Made by a program: the position numbers and the translations under genes. Below the pieces are notes generated by a model. It was given only the letters and a program-made list of their open reading frames with translations, searched no databases and was not told the origin of the DNA. From positions 18,543,001 through 18,607,000 of the forward strand of contig OU612067.1 of NCBI GenBank assembly GCA_914767715.1: a stretch of 64,000 nucleotides of DNA, read 5' to 3'. Below, piece by piece: positions 28,943-41,500 of the stretch. Each line of letters opens with the position of its first letter. The stretch's first letter is position 1. This stretch comes from Membranipora membranacea. Taxonomy: Eukaryota > Bryozoa > Gymnolaemata > Cheilostomatida > Membraniporidae.

Positions 28943-28995
28943 AGTAGCCAATGTGTTGGCCCACAAATCGGAGCCAACGCATTGACTAATATGAC
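28943..28995. repeat. Small foldback repeat family F2, copy 1
   Basis: Arms CAATGTGTTGGC and GCCAACGCATTG pair with one mismatch and are followed by ACTAATATGACAGTGA. The same layout recurs at 30356. Confidence 0.6.
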
Positions 28996-29514
28996 AGTGA
29001 CTCAGCATTCAAGTTTCAATTTTTTCAGTATGGATAAAATGAGAAAAACCGTTATTTCTCCAAAGGCATCAATTTAATAGGATAGATTTTGACGAAACTA
29101 CAGCTTAATATTATATTTGGTTACCTAATATCCCGTAGCTTATTTTCTTTCCCTGAAGCATTGATTTAACTGAAGCATGTAACTACCCCCTTTCTGGGCC
29201 CTCTTATCTCAGTACCCCAACCAGCAATGAAAAATCTGTTGTTGATCTTTCTTGCTTGCAATTTTGTCAACCAGTTAAAGTGTTTATCTCTTTCTTTGCC
29301 ATATCTCTGTATAATCCCATACCATACCATACCGACCATACTATAGATGGAATACCGTTAGGGAACTGTTTTAAATACTTGTATAAAACGAGGGGCGATG
29401 ATAGGTTGTGCAGTGCTAGAGATGATATCATTTGATTCTTGTCGTAGGCTCCCTTGCTTTACTTCCATATTTGGATTTCCTAACACCATTTTACCTTTAC
29501 TGTGTCTTTTTCAG

Positions 29515-32500
29515 CTTATGACGTCAGCTGATACAGTTAGGAATACAAGAGGATATCACAGAATGGAATCACCATTACTGTTATTGTGCTTTCTGCTGAT
29601 TTTAATACCTACAACACAGTCTATAGATTTTGGTGAGTACGAGTTATTTACTATCAATAAGGCCTCACACTTATTAGGCCCTATATCAGCAGAATAATAT
29701 TTTAATGATATATATAAACAGCAGAATAATATTTTAAGCAATATATATATAGACTACAGAGATCAGTCTCCATAGAAAAGTTTAGGTTTGATGGTAGGTT
29801 AATGAGAGCGAAAGTAATTCTAATGGGATGGCATAGCTTCACATAACATCTGTGTTCCATATGACTGGGAAGTTTTATACTAAATGACTCTGTATCGCAT
29901 GCCACTCGTGCTCAGATGGGGTTCAGATGTCAGCAATTAATCAGTGAGTATAAAAAGAGTTGAAGAGGTTGATTTCTAGCCCTCAGAGAGCCCATAGCCT
30001 TCAGCTGGGTAACAAGCTTCCCCATAGGAGCTGTGATATCAAGTGTCAAAATTATATCATGTCACACATAGAATTATCTTCACCTTCGGAGAGGAAAGCC
30101 ATAGAATCATTAAATACTTAGTGATAAGAGGATTTTGTAAACTTAGAGAAATCCTTCGGTATGATAATGAGATATTTAATCACAGGTATTATTGTGTAAC
30201 TCGGTCCCAGGGAGTCGGGTCCCCATTCACTATATATTATATCATTATGATAAGAGCCATCCTCAAGTCACAATTCATTAAGAATATGAGCTGATAACTT
30301 AATGAGATACAAAAATCTCTAGAATTAGTCAGCACTAGCAGTGTATATCAACATAGCAAATGTGTTGGCTCTGTTTGGTAGGGTGGGCGAAGAGAACTCC
30401 CCAACCAGTCAGAGTCAACACATGGGCTAATATCAACAGTGAAGTAACAACTAGATTTCATGGTAACCCAGTTTGGAAACAGTTGGCACAGTATTGCAAT
30501 GCTGACTTTATTATGTTAAATAAAGATCTGCCAATGGTTTAGTTCATTGGGTCTCTGATACAAAAGCAATGCTTAAATCAACAACTTGAGAAACCAATAA
30601 ATAAGGATAACACTGATCAACAACATAGTAAATTTTTGAGATCACTATTAAAAGTGTGAGTAGCCACATAAGTGGTTGTAATCTCGGTATATTAACCCAT
30701 AGCATGATGAAAGTTAATTTTAACTGCCATATGCACCTCAATAGCAAATAATCGTGTTTTGTTTGGACTTTGAAAGTGAGACCCACTCCCTTTTTTTTAA
30801 CCAATACACAGAATATTACACAATACAAGATTGAGATAATGCCTCTTGAGTGTTGTGTATGGTTATGTTGAGGATGGAAATTAGACTTTGTGCTACATAT
30901 GATGAATTTTCTATTGGCATCTGGTGGCTGATGACTTTATCACTTGTTCTGACAAAGAACTGAAGACCGTGCCACCCTTTATAATTTAATGACTTCATTG
31001 GCTCACAGTGGTATGTTGATAAGTTGATAGATCACAATCCTACTTTATTCGTTCCGTATACCTGCAGTAAGAAAGCTGCTCCTGAGAAAAATATCGAAGC
31101 CTTTATTGGTTGTTGTCATGAGATTAACGAATTAAAAAAGTGTGAGAGCGCGTCGGTGTATGGGTCTTGTGGGACTATATATAGACCAACGCATGTTTAT
31201 GACAGCCATAAGCACTTTGTACCAGTACATCAGACTGGGCAGTGCTTTCACTGTTTGTGCTGTTCTCTGTGGTTAAATACAAAACATCATAATTCATAGA
31301 TCGGCCTCATGAGGGTAAATCAGTAGTGTGTATAGTACAATGAGATTATAAGTCTTCATAGAGGAATTTAATTACATTGTTTGTTAGGTGAGTGACTGAA
31401 TATTACTGAGTTTAAAAGCTGCTTAATATTAATTAAAAATAAAAGCTGTAAAGCTTAGTCAAGATTAATGAACAATGTTGATGAGCCGCCTTAGGGGGAC
31501 GTCTGGAATAATATCACCAGGTTCTCTCACCGTAGTTCAAGTCTAAAATGGGGATTGGTTGTTATAGAGTAACTCCAAGCCCCCCCCTCCCCCCCCCATC
31601 AGTACATATATGTGTAACATGCCACAGTCACTAGTCTAGGTAGCATACTTTACGATACTACATTATAATGATGATAACGAACTTTTGTTGTAAATCAGTG
31701 ACTCTCACATCCCTGTGCCCTGAGCTCAGGAAATGTCGTCACATCAAGAGTTTTCTCGGATGTTGACGCCAGGCGTAGTATATATCGCAGGTGGTCTAGT
31801 TTATGATGACCTGTTCAGAGACGATATTGAGATGCCGCATGAGACAATCATAATTGAGTGGAATTAAGAAAAAATTGACAAGCTATAAAATCATCGTTGA
31901 TGCAGCTGCAAGATTACATTATAATTGCTGCGTGTGAGCAGGTCGCTAATGGAAGCTGGTGCTACAAATCTGCTGCCAAGGAATAATCCACCCTACACAT
32001 CGTAAAGATTAACGCTGTCAGGGTGTGAAAAAAATCAACATGATGGACAAATCAGACTTTTATTATACCTTGCCAAGCATCATAGTGCCAATATTTAAAG
32101 CTTTATAAATATCACAGGCGATGTGTGTATAAATAACCCTGCTCCATGTTCATACAGCCGAGTAAGGTTTGTCTGCGCTATTTGTTTTTGATAGCTTCAA
32201 TAAATAGGCAGTTGCTACAGAAATTATCTTGAGTGAGATCTGAGATACACTCAGCTGCTGTTACTCAACGGTAGCATACATCATCATGTCAACTTACGGC
32301 CCTTGACCCAAACATAATTCCATTCGGCATCATTGACTGGGCCTAAAAAATGGTAACAATCCCCTAATCAAACAAGATTAGCATAAGTACAGGGGTGGTT
32401 TTTTTGTAGTCTGTCTGCGGACAGTGTTGTATTGTTATGTATGTACACATTGAGCCTTTGTTTTACTTGTGAACTTGACTCCACATTTTTGGAAATTTTG

Positions 32501-35500
32501 TGATGTGATCATACAAGTTGCGCTAGCGAAAGAAAAGGACATGAATGTTGGGTATTTGAGGCATGATAGTGCTTAGTGGGAATAACTTGGAATCCATTCA
32601 TTGACTGATTTAATTACTTCTCCTCATGAATGACCAGGGGATGTGTGTACTGATGCTGTGAGAAATAAGACATAAAACCTGCCTATAGCTGTCTCGTGTT
32701 ATTACCATTTTATCGATGTCAAAGGCTGCTCTCAGTACCATACAGTTATTTCAAGACTGTGATGTAAATAATTTGACTGCAGAAAGTAGGCTAAGTTTTG
32801 TTAATTTTATATCGTATTCGTATTGGTTGAGCGAGATTGTATTAAGATTTGATATGTCAGGGAAATAGTATTTCTAGCTCTAACGGCTGCAATTTTGAGA
32901 CCATAATCCTGTGGGATAAATAGCGCAGGGGAAGTCAAAAGTCATTTGAGACATTGCACCAACATTTATTTTCATTATTAGACAATTCTCACATGGCCAA
33001 AACGATTGTCCTTGATCAGAGCAATTAGCGTCTGCGCACAATGATATAAAAATCTAATTGACTTTTTTCGCTTTTGTAACTTTTGTCTGATTTATGACTT
33101 TCAAAAGAGTCACATAATCAAACTTTAGCATTCCAGCGATTTTTATTAAATGCCAAATTAAGAAATTAGAATACCAAGTGAGTGGTGAGGCGTTCAGTCT
33201 GGAGAGCCCCAAACCTTTATATTCCCACCTGGAAAGTTTGGACACCTGTAACGTCGACATGGATAAATAAACTCCCCCTACCACAATGCGTGAATACATA
33301 CCAAGTAGTCAAAGATTGTACTGTCGGCATTCATTCAGCTCTTGTGGATGACCAGATTACTACTTCTTCACACAACAGGCAAAGTTCTGAGCATGAAATG
33401 AGAATAGGGTTTATAAGTTTAGCTTGAATTTTGCAGAGCTTGTACAATTTACTTTCTGTCGTAAAAATGAAGCTATAGCTCAAACTTGCGAAAATGAGGT
33501 TAAAGTTTTTACCGGTGACCAATATGTTTAGCTGAACCAGTATTTTAAGAACAGGGGGAGTGAAATTCAGTTTGTAACCCTGTAATAAAATCATTATTCA
33601 AGTGTTTGAACCATGCGTTCAACTGTAGATTTATCTTAAAGCTAACATATTTGTCCTTTGGAAGTGTCTAAATTAAAGGGTCTGCGACATCACACTTAGG
33701 CAACATTTCAAGTGATGAATGACTTTCCCCTTTGCTCCCAAATGAGAGGTTTACAACTTGCAATCGTACAAGAACTATGTCGCCAAGTCTGGTTCACAGG
33801 CTTGGTGAATCCATGCTGGGTTACCATTCAACATTCTGAGTACGGAAATGTCGATGTCTGTATGGGATTTATCTTATGTAATGTTAGTAGCAGTGTATGA
33901 CTTCTGATAGTATCGTTGTATAAGCAGGTAGGTAGCCCTACTGAATCATCAATTATGTCAGAAAATAAGATGTTAATTCTGAAATCTCTACCTATCCACT
34001 GTTTTGTGTCATCCGCTTACAAGTTTTGAAGGTTTCCCTGAGTGATTATAATGCAACTCCCCAATCATGATATTTAAGGCTGTACGTACCAATACACTAC
34101 CATAGAGAATAAAATATTTGCCGGAACACAAATTCACCATTTTTCACAGGCTTGAGAATGTGGAATTTATGGCTAGCTACATTTACTGCACGTCATTACG
34201 TCACGTAATTCTAGCTACCATTTACTGCTCTATGGTATCATCATAATAACAATAGCCCCACTCTGATAACTCTGTGGTAATCTCTGTCTATGTCACAGGT
34301 CGCAGTCCGTGTGAGGAGGAGAGATATAAGGCAGTATTTGGAGGAGGATTTCTGCCTAGCTGTAGTCCTCAGGGATTGTTTGAGCCTGTACAATGTAAGG
34401 ATGATGAGTGCTGGTGTGTGGTGAAGGATACAGGAGAGGAGATAGCTGGTACAAGAATCAAATCTCCTGAGATACCAAACTGTGACTGTAAGTTACGTCT
34501 ACGGTAATATTATTCTGTGTTAGGCTAGGCAGGGTCGGCGGGTTATACCTCCCACCCTCCCCGAGCTAAGTGGCGCTCAGGCGGTTACATGTTGCGTAAC
34601 CAATATATCTAAGCTTGGTACTAGGATGTGGCTGGGCTGTTTAGACTGTATACGTTCTTGGCATGCAATATGTGGTTGGCTGAAAAATAATACTTTGTAA
34701 TTTTCAATTTAATAAAAATTGCCACAGCTTCTTTGTCGCATGTAGCCCTTCTGGATGCTATCTTGCCTTGGCGCTATGAATTTTGGCTTGCCACTGAAAC
34801 CTATGGGAGAAGTAATTAAAATCGTAATCATTGTAATGTTAAACATAATACTAAAACATGCATTACCATGACCCCATCTTCAGCAAACATTGTTTGGAAA
34901 ACGTTGAAATTATTGGTGACAGTGCAGTTCAAAAAATGTGCTGAGAATTGAACATAACAAGAATAAACTTTGGCGACAGCAGCAAACACTGTGTCATTGT
35001 CCAATGCTGGTTTTAGTTACAGGTGCATTCATTAATCAGACAAGTTTTAATCCCCATCATCTTACACCTGATCTCTTAATTTTCACTACTGATGCTTATC
35101 TAGCTTGGGTGTTTATCAAAGAATAATAATAGACATGTAATGATCATGTTCTCTAACCACTACTACAGTTTAGTGGTCAAGACGGTGTGTTTGAAATTTT
35201 CACCTCAGCTCTGTTGTTGTTGGTTTATAATTGTCTGCCGTATCTCTAGATTCTCACACTGGAATATTTTATCTGTTGTACCAGAGTAGGAGGAGTTGTT
35301 GGTGTAAATTTTCACAGTGGGTGTTGACACACAACACCTCCAATTATACATATCAGAAATGGGTTTTCATAAACTATCACTTAGAGGCTATCCGTTAGAG
35401 ATGCTTTCTCTGTAATGTTATAGCTGAAAAGAAACAAACAACTCCAATTGCTGTCGATCATGACCAAACTATTGGTCAAAACTATTCTTTACTGCTGACT

Positions 35501-38500
35501 GTTTTACGTGTCTGCAGAGTTTCAGAATGACCATGTTATTTCTTACTGCTGGCTGTTTTACGTGTCTGAAGAGTTTCAGAATGACCATGTTATTTCTTAC
35601 TGCTGGCTGTTTTGCATGTCTGCAGAGTTTCAGAATGACCATGTTATTTCTTACTGCTGGCTGTTTTATGTGTCAGAGTTTCAGAATGACCATGTTATTT
35701 CTTTGAGTACGCCCTGAGGCGACTCTCCTATTCCTCCATACACAAAAAATAACATATATTCTGATTGCGTTTACAATAATAACTCAACTGCAAAATGATA
35801 CAAAATAATTACTTGTTTTGTGCTAATTTGTGTGACTTGTTTTTAGAAAAATCAACTTATTTGGCACACGTATCTTACAATTGTGCAGATTGAGACTTCT
35901 ATTGGCAGTTTTGATAACAAGCTATGATAATGATGCACAGATTGAGAATTCTTTGTGCCTCAGCTAAGAAAATAGAATGTCAGGTTTTTTAAACAAGTTG
36001 TGCAGACGCTGAGCCTGCCTCGCAGCGTGGGATATGTTCACTCTAGAATCTAGATCCACATATTTCAAAACCGTCTCACTCTCTGAGATCCAACTGACTT
36101 TAGTTATATTCACTATCCCTGCTTTGATCGTAATATTACTATTTTTAAGTACAGTACACCACATTTTGCTCCTTGCTCTGACAGCTAACCAAATAAATCC
36201 AAACAGTGATTTGTCTCCCTTGCCTACATAAAGATTGTACCTATATTATTATGCCACTGTGATTTCTGTCTGCCCTGCATATAGCTGTTTGTAAGTACCC
36301 ATGCTTCTACCACATCCCGCCGCAACGTGTTCTTCATTTACCGTGACCCATTTGAGTGCTATAGATCATCATTGTCTGGTTGAGTTGTATCATATAACGG
36401 TAGTGTGTACACACCTGCCTGTCTGCAGTCAAGATATTTACTGTTTCTTAAACCAACAATGATGATTTACCAGCTAGTTGTGACTTTCCATTATAAATAT
36501 ATATTAAAAATATTAAGCATTTCATTTCCATTTCCTGTAACTCGCAAGCTTTGGAGTTTTTTAGCAACAGGCCGGTGCTTAGAGTTGCATTACTGGCTTC
36601 AAGCGGCACATAAGTCACTGTACTCTACAAGTTTAGACTAGATCACACTTTCTGCGTGAAAGTTTGCAAGTCTCTAATCAAGAGTAGAAAATTTTGCTTT
36701 CATATTTCTGTGCTATAAATTCAATGAGAACATAATGGTGTAGTAGATGATTTGTTTTACAGCACTGGGTGGGTTCTTCATTATGCAAGGTATATAATCA
36801 ATGTGCTCATAGCTCATAGCCAGGCCATTCACATTATAGTGACAGGGTAGCTTTCTAAGAAAGCGTTCACTCTATAACTTATGTGAAAGTCTGTTCCCTG
36901 TCCTGACTATATGTATAAATGTACCTGTCATCTATGGTAGATTGAACTTGCTATATTAGAATATCAATTTAGACTGAAAAGGTCGGAGACAACCCATGGT
37001 ACCCTACTGTAGTTTAGCTGCCTCCTCAGCCCCTTATCAATGTTTAGTTTCATGCCAGTTATTGCTTTGCAAAATTAATAGTGATGTAGACTACTAACAC
37101 GATTTAGAGAATTAGAGTAGTTAGTATGCTATGTCCTGTGAAAGCTGTGAAGTGAGCTCTGCATTTTATTTGTTGTCAACGAAATTTGTGTAGTTTAGTT
37201 GTGTAGAAAACTGGTGGGTATTTTAGTTGAAGTTTGATACATAAATCTCATAAACTTCGCCGAAGGGAACAGGCTGATAAATAAAAACCTCTTTTTATGT
37301 GACCTTAATCTCCAAAGCTATTTATTAGCTGCCCATTGGGAGGAAAGATGTCCGGCCAACTACTCAATCGGTCAAATTACCATACCGCTGTTGTCATGGA
37401 ATCCGGCCTCTGAACTCAAAATATACTCTCTTATGACAGCCCTTCATGTCATCAGAGCAGACCTAAGAAGACAGAAGTTGACTAAAATTACAGACCCAAT
37501 TGTGCGCTTACTCAATATTTGATAGTAATGACTATAATAACGCAGCACCTATCTGATTTATCACTGTAGATCCAGCTATAGCGGCCAATGAGGCAGACTT
37601 AATAAAGGCTGTCATTAAGAACAAAGGTGATGATATCGTATTGACACCTGATAGCTTTAATGGTATGCCTTCTTATGTGTTCCAGTCATCCAGTTCAGTA
37701 TATGCCATGGTAAGTCTTAGCATCGGGTTCCATGAGAGTACCTTGATAAGGTAAGCTTGCGCTGACCCGTCAGTCCCAAGAAGAACTTATGCTATAATTG
37801 AATGAGTGAGAATAAATATCTTGTCCCTCTTAAACTAGCTCTTGACAGCTTCCAACTTACTTTGCACTCGTAAAATTACATACTATTGGTAATTCTCTGC
37901 AAGATGATCCATTCCTCGATGATAGTGAAATCAGCCACAGCTGGGTAGCTCCTTGTGTGTGCAATTTTCAACCTTAATTGTAAGAAAACAAATTCACCAA
38001 ATCACCAATATTGCGTGTCAAACAGCTGTCACTATGTTGTATGTTATTACTCTTCAAAATTCCTTATCAAAAATAATTTAAGAATTTCTCACCAAATTAC
38101 ATCTCCTCCTCAAGTGGTCTTATGAAGGTAAAATAACATGTATGCTTTCCACTGCTGCAGTGGTGAAGATTTCTGACAAGTAATTTTTTTCATCAACTAT
38201 CAAAATAATAATATTGTCTCTGTATTTTTCATATTTTAGAGCAAAGACTATTTACCACCAAGTCTGTGGTCTGATTTCTCCATCTTGGCTACAATCAAGC
38301 CGGAGTCTTTAGAAGGAGGATTTCTGTTTGCTGTTGTTGATTATTTGGAGTCTGGTATCCAGTTTGGACTGGGTATATCTCCCGGATCTAATGAGTACAC
38401 CCAGCATATAGACCTCTGGTATTCTGAAGATGCAGCAGAAAAGGTTAATATGCCAGTATAGTTTGGTTTCTTGTATCAGCTGAATAACTGTGGATGGTTT

Positions 38501-41500
38501 CAATGACAATCCAATTTTTTTCTTTGAGCTTCGTTTGTATATCTATCACATTTAGTTTGCTAAGAATTTCCTGGTTTCAGTTTTGCAATCAAAATAATTC
38601 TAATGATATAAATTGGAGCCTCTTTTACCACCATCATTTTCTTGAGTAGACAACATAGAGTGCATGATAACTATATGGTAAACAACTTGATACGACAAAC
38701 CGTGTAGAGTCATCTCCACATATACCACAGAAGCCTCTAATTTTGCCAAAATCTCACCTATTTCACAGGGATCAACAAAGATAGCTCAGTTCACAGTTCC
38801 GGTGATGATGGGAAGATGGTCGAGGTTTGCTATCGGAGTCAACGGCACTAGTATCAACCTACATCTCTACTGTCAGCAAAACTATGCGAGGGAGGAATAT
38901 AAGAGAAGCTACAGCAGGCTCAAGTTCATGGAGGATTCTTATCTCCTTGTCGGCCATGGTGGTGATATCTTTAACGAACAGTTCAAGGTCAGTGTTCTGA
39001 TAGAAAAGGGACCGAGTTCCTCAAAAATTATATTCATATCAAGACTGCTTCTTTGGATACCAGGTGTTCAACAATATCACTTCATCATCTGCGAGCTCAG
39101 TAACAACAGGCTCAGTAATAATGTAAAATATTTGTTTGTAATGGGAAGGATTTTTAACACAATAGTGCTCCCTTTCCCCAAGGCAGTATGTTCCACTGTT
39201 CAATCTCCTTACATTGGATTATACTGGGGTCTTCTGCAACACAATCCAAGCTTCCTGCGCTGTGCACAAAATGGGCATTGTAAAAAGTGAGAGTGCTTTG
39301 AATTGCTAATAATAAATTGATTACACTGTCAACTCAGCCTATTATTAATATGATCCAGAGCTCAACAAGCCAACTCCTTTTATCTGAGATTCGAATATTT
39401 TATCAAATAAGTCAGCGCCTGTGCCCCCATTGACTCATCTATTATTCATGCTGGATAACCTCTGTGTAATAGTGTAAATTTGAACAACACCTTCCTTATT
39501 ATAAAAAAACAAAATGCAGTCACTATGGACAATTACGCATCAGCGCCTTTTAATCACTGAGATCATATTAGAAGGTTTTTTTGTGAAATTTTTCAATGTA
39601 AAGAATGTTTTGTTACTGACTGTGGAATATGTTGTGATGAGGAGATGTAACTATGTTAGTGGCTTTTGTAAGTGATGCCATGCTTGACTTGTATTACACG
39701 CCTGTTATGTTGGCTACATGCTTTCTTCCTTTTCTCTCTGCCGATCCCTCAACCATGTGTCAGTACTTTGTTTGAATTAAAATTAAATTTTGACTTTACG
39801 AGAAAATAGCATTAAGTGCATGCATTGCCTGGGCGGGAGGCACACACACGTCGATCAAACTGTGATTAATGTCCTGATGCAAGGCTGCCAAATCAACCAT
39901 AATCATAATTTGTTACACATGAAAGTTCGACAAAGTGATAAACATTGCTGTGGTTTAGTATGGCGACAGTAAACCTGTGTAAATGACCAGGGATATGATT
40001 AGGGATAATACCTTACCTCAGACCGATTAATGATTGTTTGTGAGTTATGTGCTCGCTAGATTTTGACCATTGATAACATTATTTCAGCTGCGAGTAAATA
40101 ATTTACTGCTGTCTGATTCATTGTTGTGAAGTCTTTGTTTTTTGTAATACGGTCATGAATTACAATAGAATTTTATTTGGTGTTTACAGGGGCAAATCCA
40201 GGAGCTGAGAATTACAAACGACCCTTTAGATGCAGAAAAACAATGCGAGGCTAAAGAAAAGGACAGTGATGTAAGTAACAGCAGCCAGCTCCACCCCTTA
40301 ATGTCGGTAGTGGTTATTACGTCTAAAGGGTACATTGACTGCTCAGCTAATTTTTAGTGGTGAGACACGATTGTCCAGACTATTAGGTGAATGCCCAGAA
40401 GCTACGAGCAAACTCCAAAGAACATCTATGTGTTAACACCCTTATTATACTCTATATTATACTACACTTAATCTGTGTACCCCTCATAAGATTCACGAAC
40501 TATAAGTTGAGATATTTGGTGCACTAAAATTATTCCTAGTGCGTCAATAAGCGTCAATGGACACTTAAAAGTGGCGGCTGTTTATTTATTGAGTTGGTGT
40601 AGGTTACAGCTTCCTGGTGGAAGCCTGCAAGGATGGCATTATCCATAAAAGATCCATACTACTGTCCTGTACTGTCATCGATACCACTTGTGTGCCTGAC
40701 TGATGGTAACACCAAAACCTCTCAACTCACAAGGATTTACCAGGCACTAAAATCTGATCACCCACCCAAAATAGCAAACACCTTATCAATTTAGTTTTGG
40801 TTAGGAAAAAACATCGAAACCCAACTCTTACGATAACACTACGCAATGAAAACTTTCTTGATGCCTAGGGGTAATGCTGATCAAGGATGACATCACCCAA
40901 ATCGAGAATAAACTTTAAGAATGTTTAATGAAATAAATTAACCGACATATTTACTGACCGCTAACTACCTCTGTCTCGGTTCACTGCTGTCTGTCTGTCT
41001 GTCTAAGCTAGGTACTGTGAGGTCATCACAAACATTGTACGTATTACAGGAACAACTACCTGGAATGGAGGCAGAGTTTGGATCAGGAGCTTACCAGCCT
41101 GAGCTGGGTATCCTGGATCCAGATTCTGAGGTATAAGAGAAGTTTTTGTAACAACCGGCTTGGCATGTTTTCTGCTGCTTTAGATGATTGTTATATATAA
41201 CCGCACCAGAAGCTTTATATGATTTGTACTGATATCACGCCATTAGTTTCCACGATAGAATACTCAGTCTATGTATATCAGCGCTATAATTGGACTCAAC
41301 TCACAACTTCAAAATGCTGAAATCCTTCACTATTGCTATGTTGTGTATTGTGTTGTAAAAATGTGTTGGACTTGTACTTTTCTATTTGCAAACTTTGCTT
41401 GAAAACTTCTGCCAAATGCTCCTACTCAAGTCTTGCATAACACCTGCTCAGTAAAGATCTAACAATAGAACTAACCTCTAACAGGCCTGCCATACCCACA

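Larger units (their letters stand above)
22308..29514. other. 7.2-kb divergent intergenic region (NPEPPS / collagen)
   Basis: Separates the NPEPPS start (−) from the collagen start (+), so both promoters should lie in it. No protein gene is supportable: the open frames are short and of biased composition. It holds a foldback element at 22612–22908, one copy of a second small foldback family at 28943, and otherwise unique AT-rich DNA. An ORF on the minus strand near 28871–28563 is open for 102 codons but resembles no family I know. Confidence 0.5.

Noticed and set aside
31024..31299. Cysteine-containing ORF in collagen intron 1 as an extra exon or nested gene
   Set aside because: The signal-peptide exon joins in correct phase directly to the thyroglobulin exon, and no known domain is seen here.
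35508..35717. ORF with 18-residue repeats (EFQNDHVISYCWLF)
   Set aside because: Product of the 54-bp non-coding minisatellite; no splice signals or homology.
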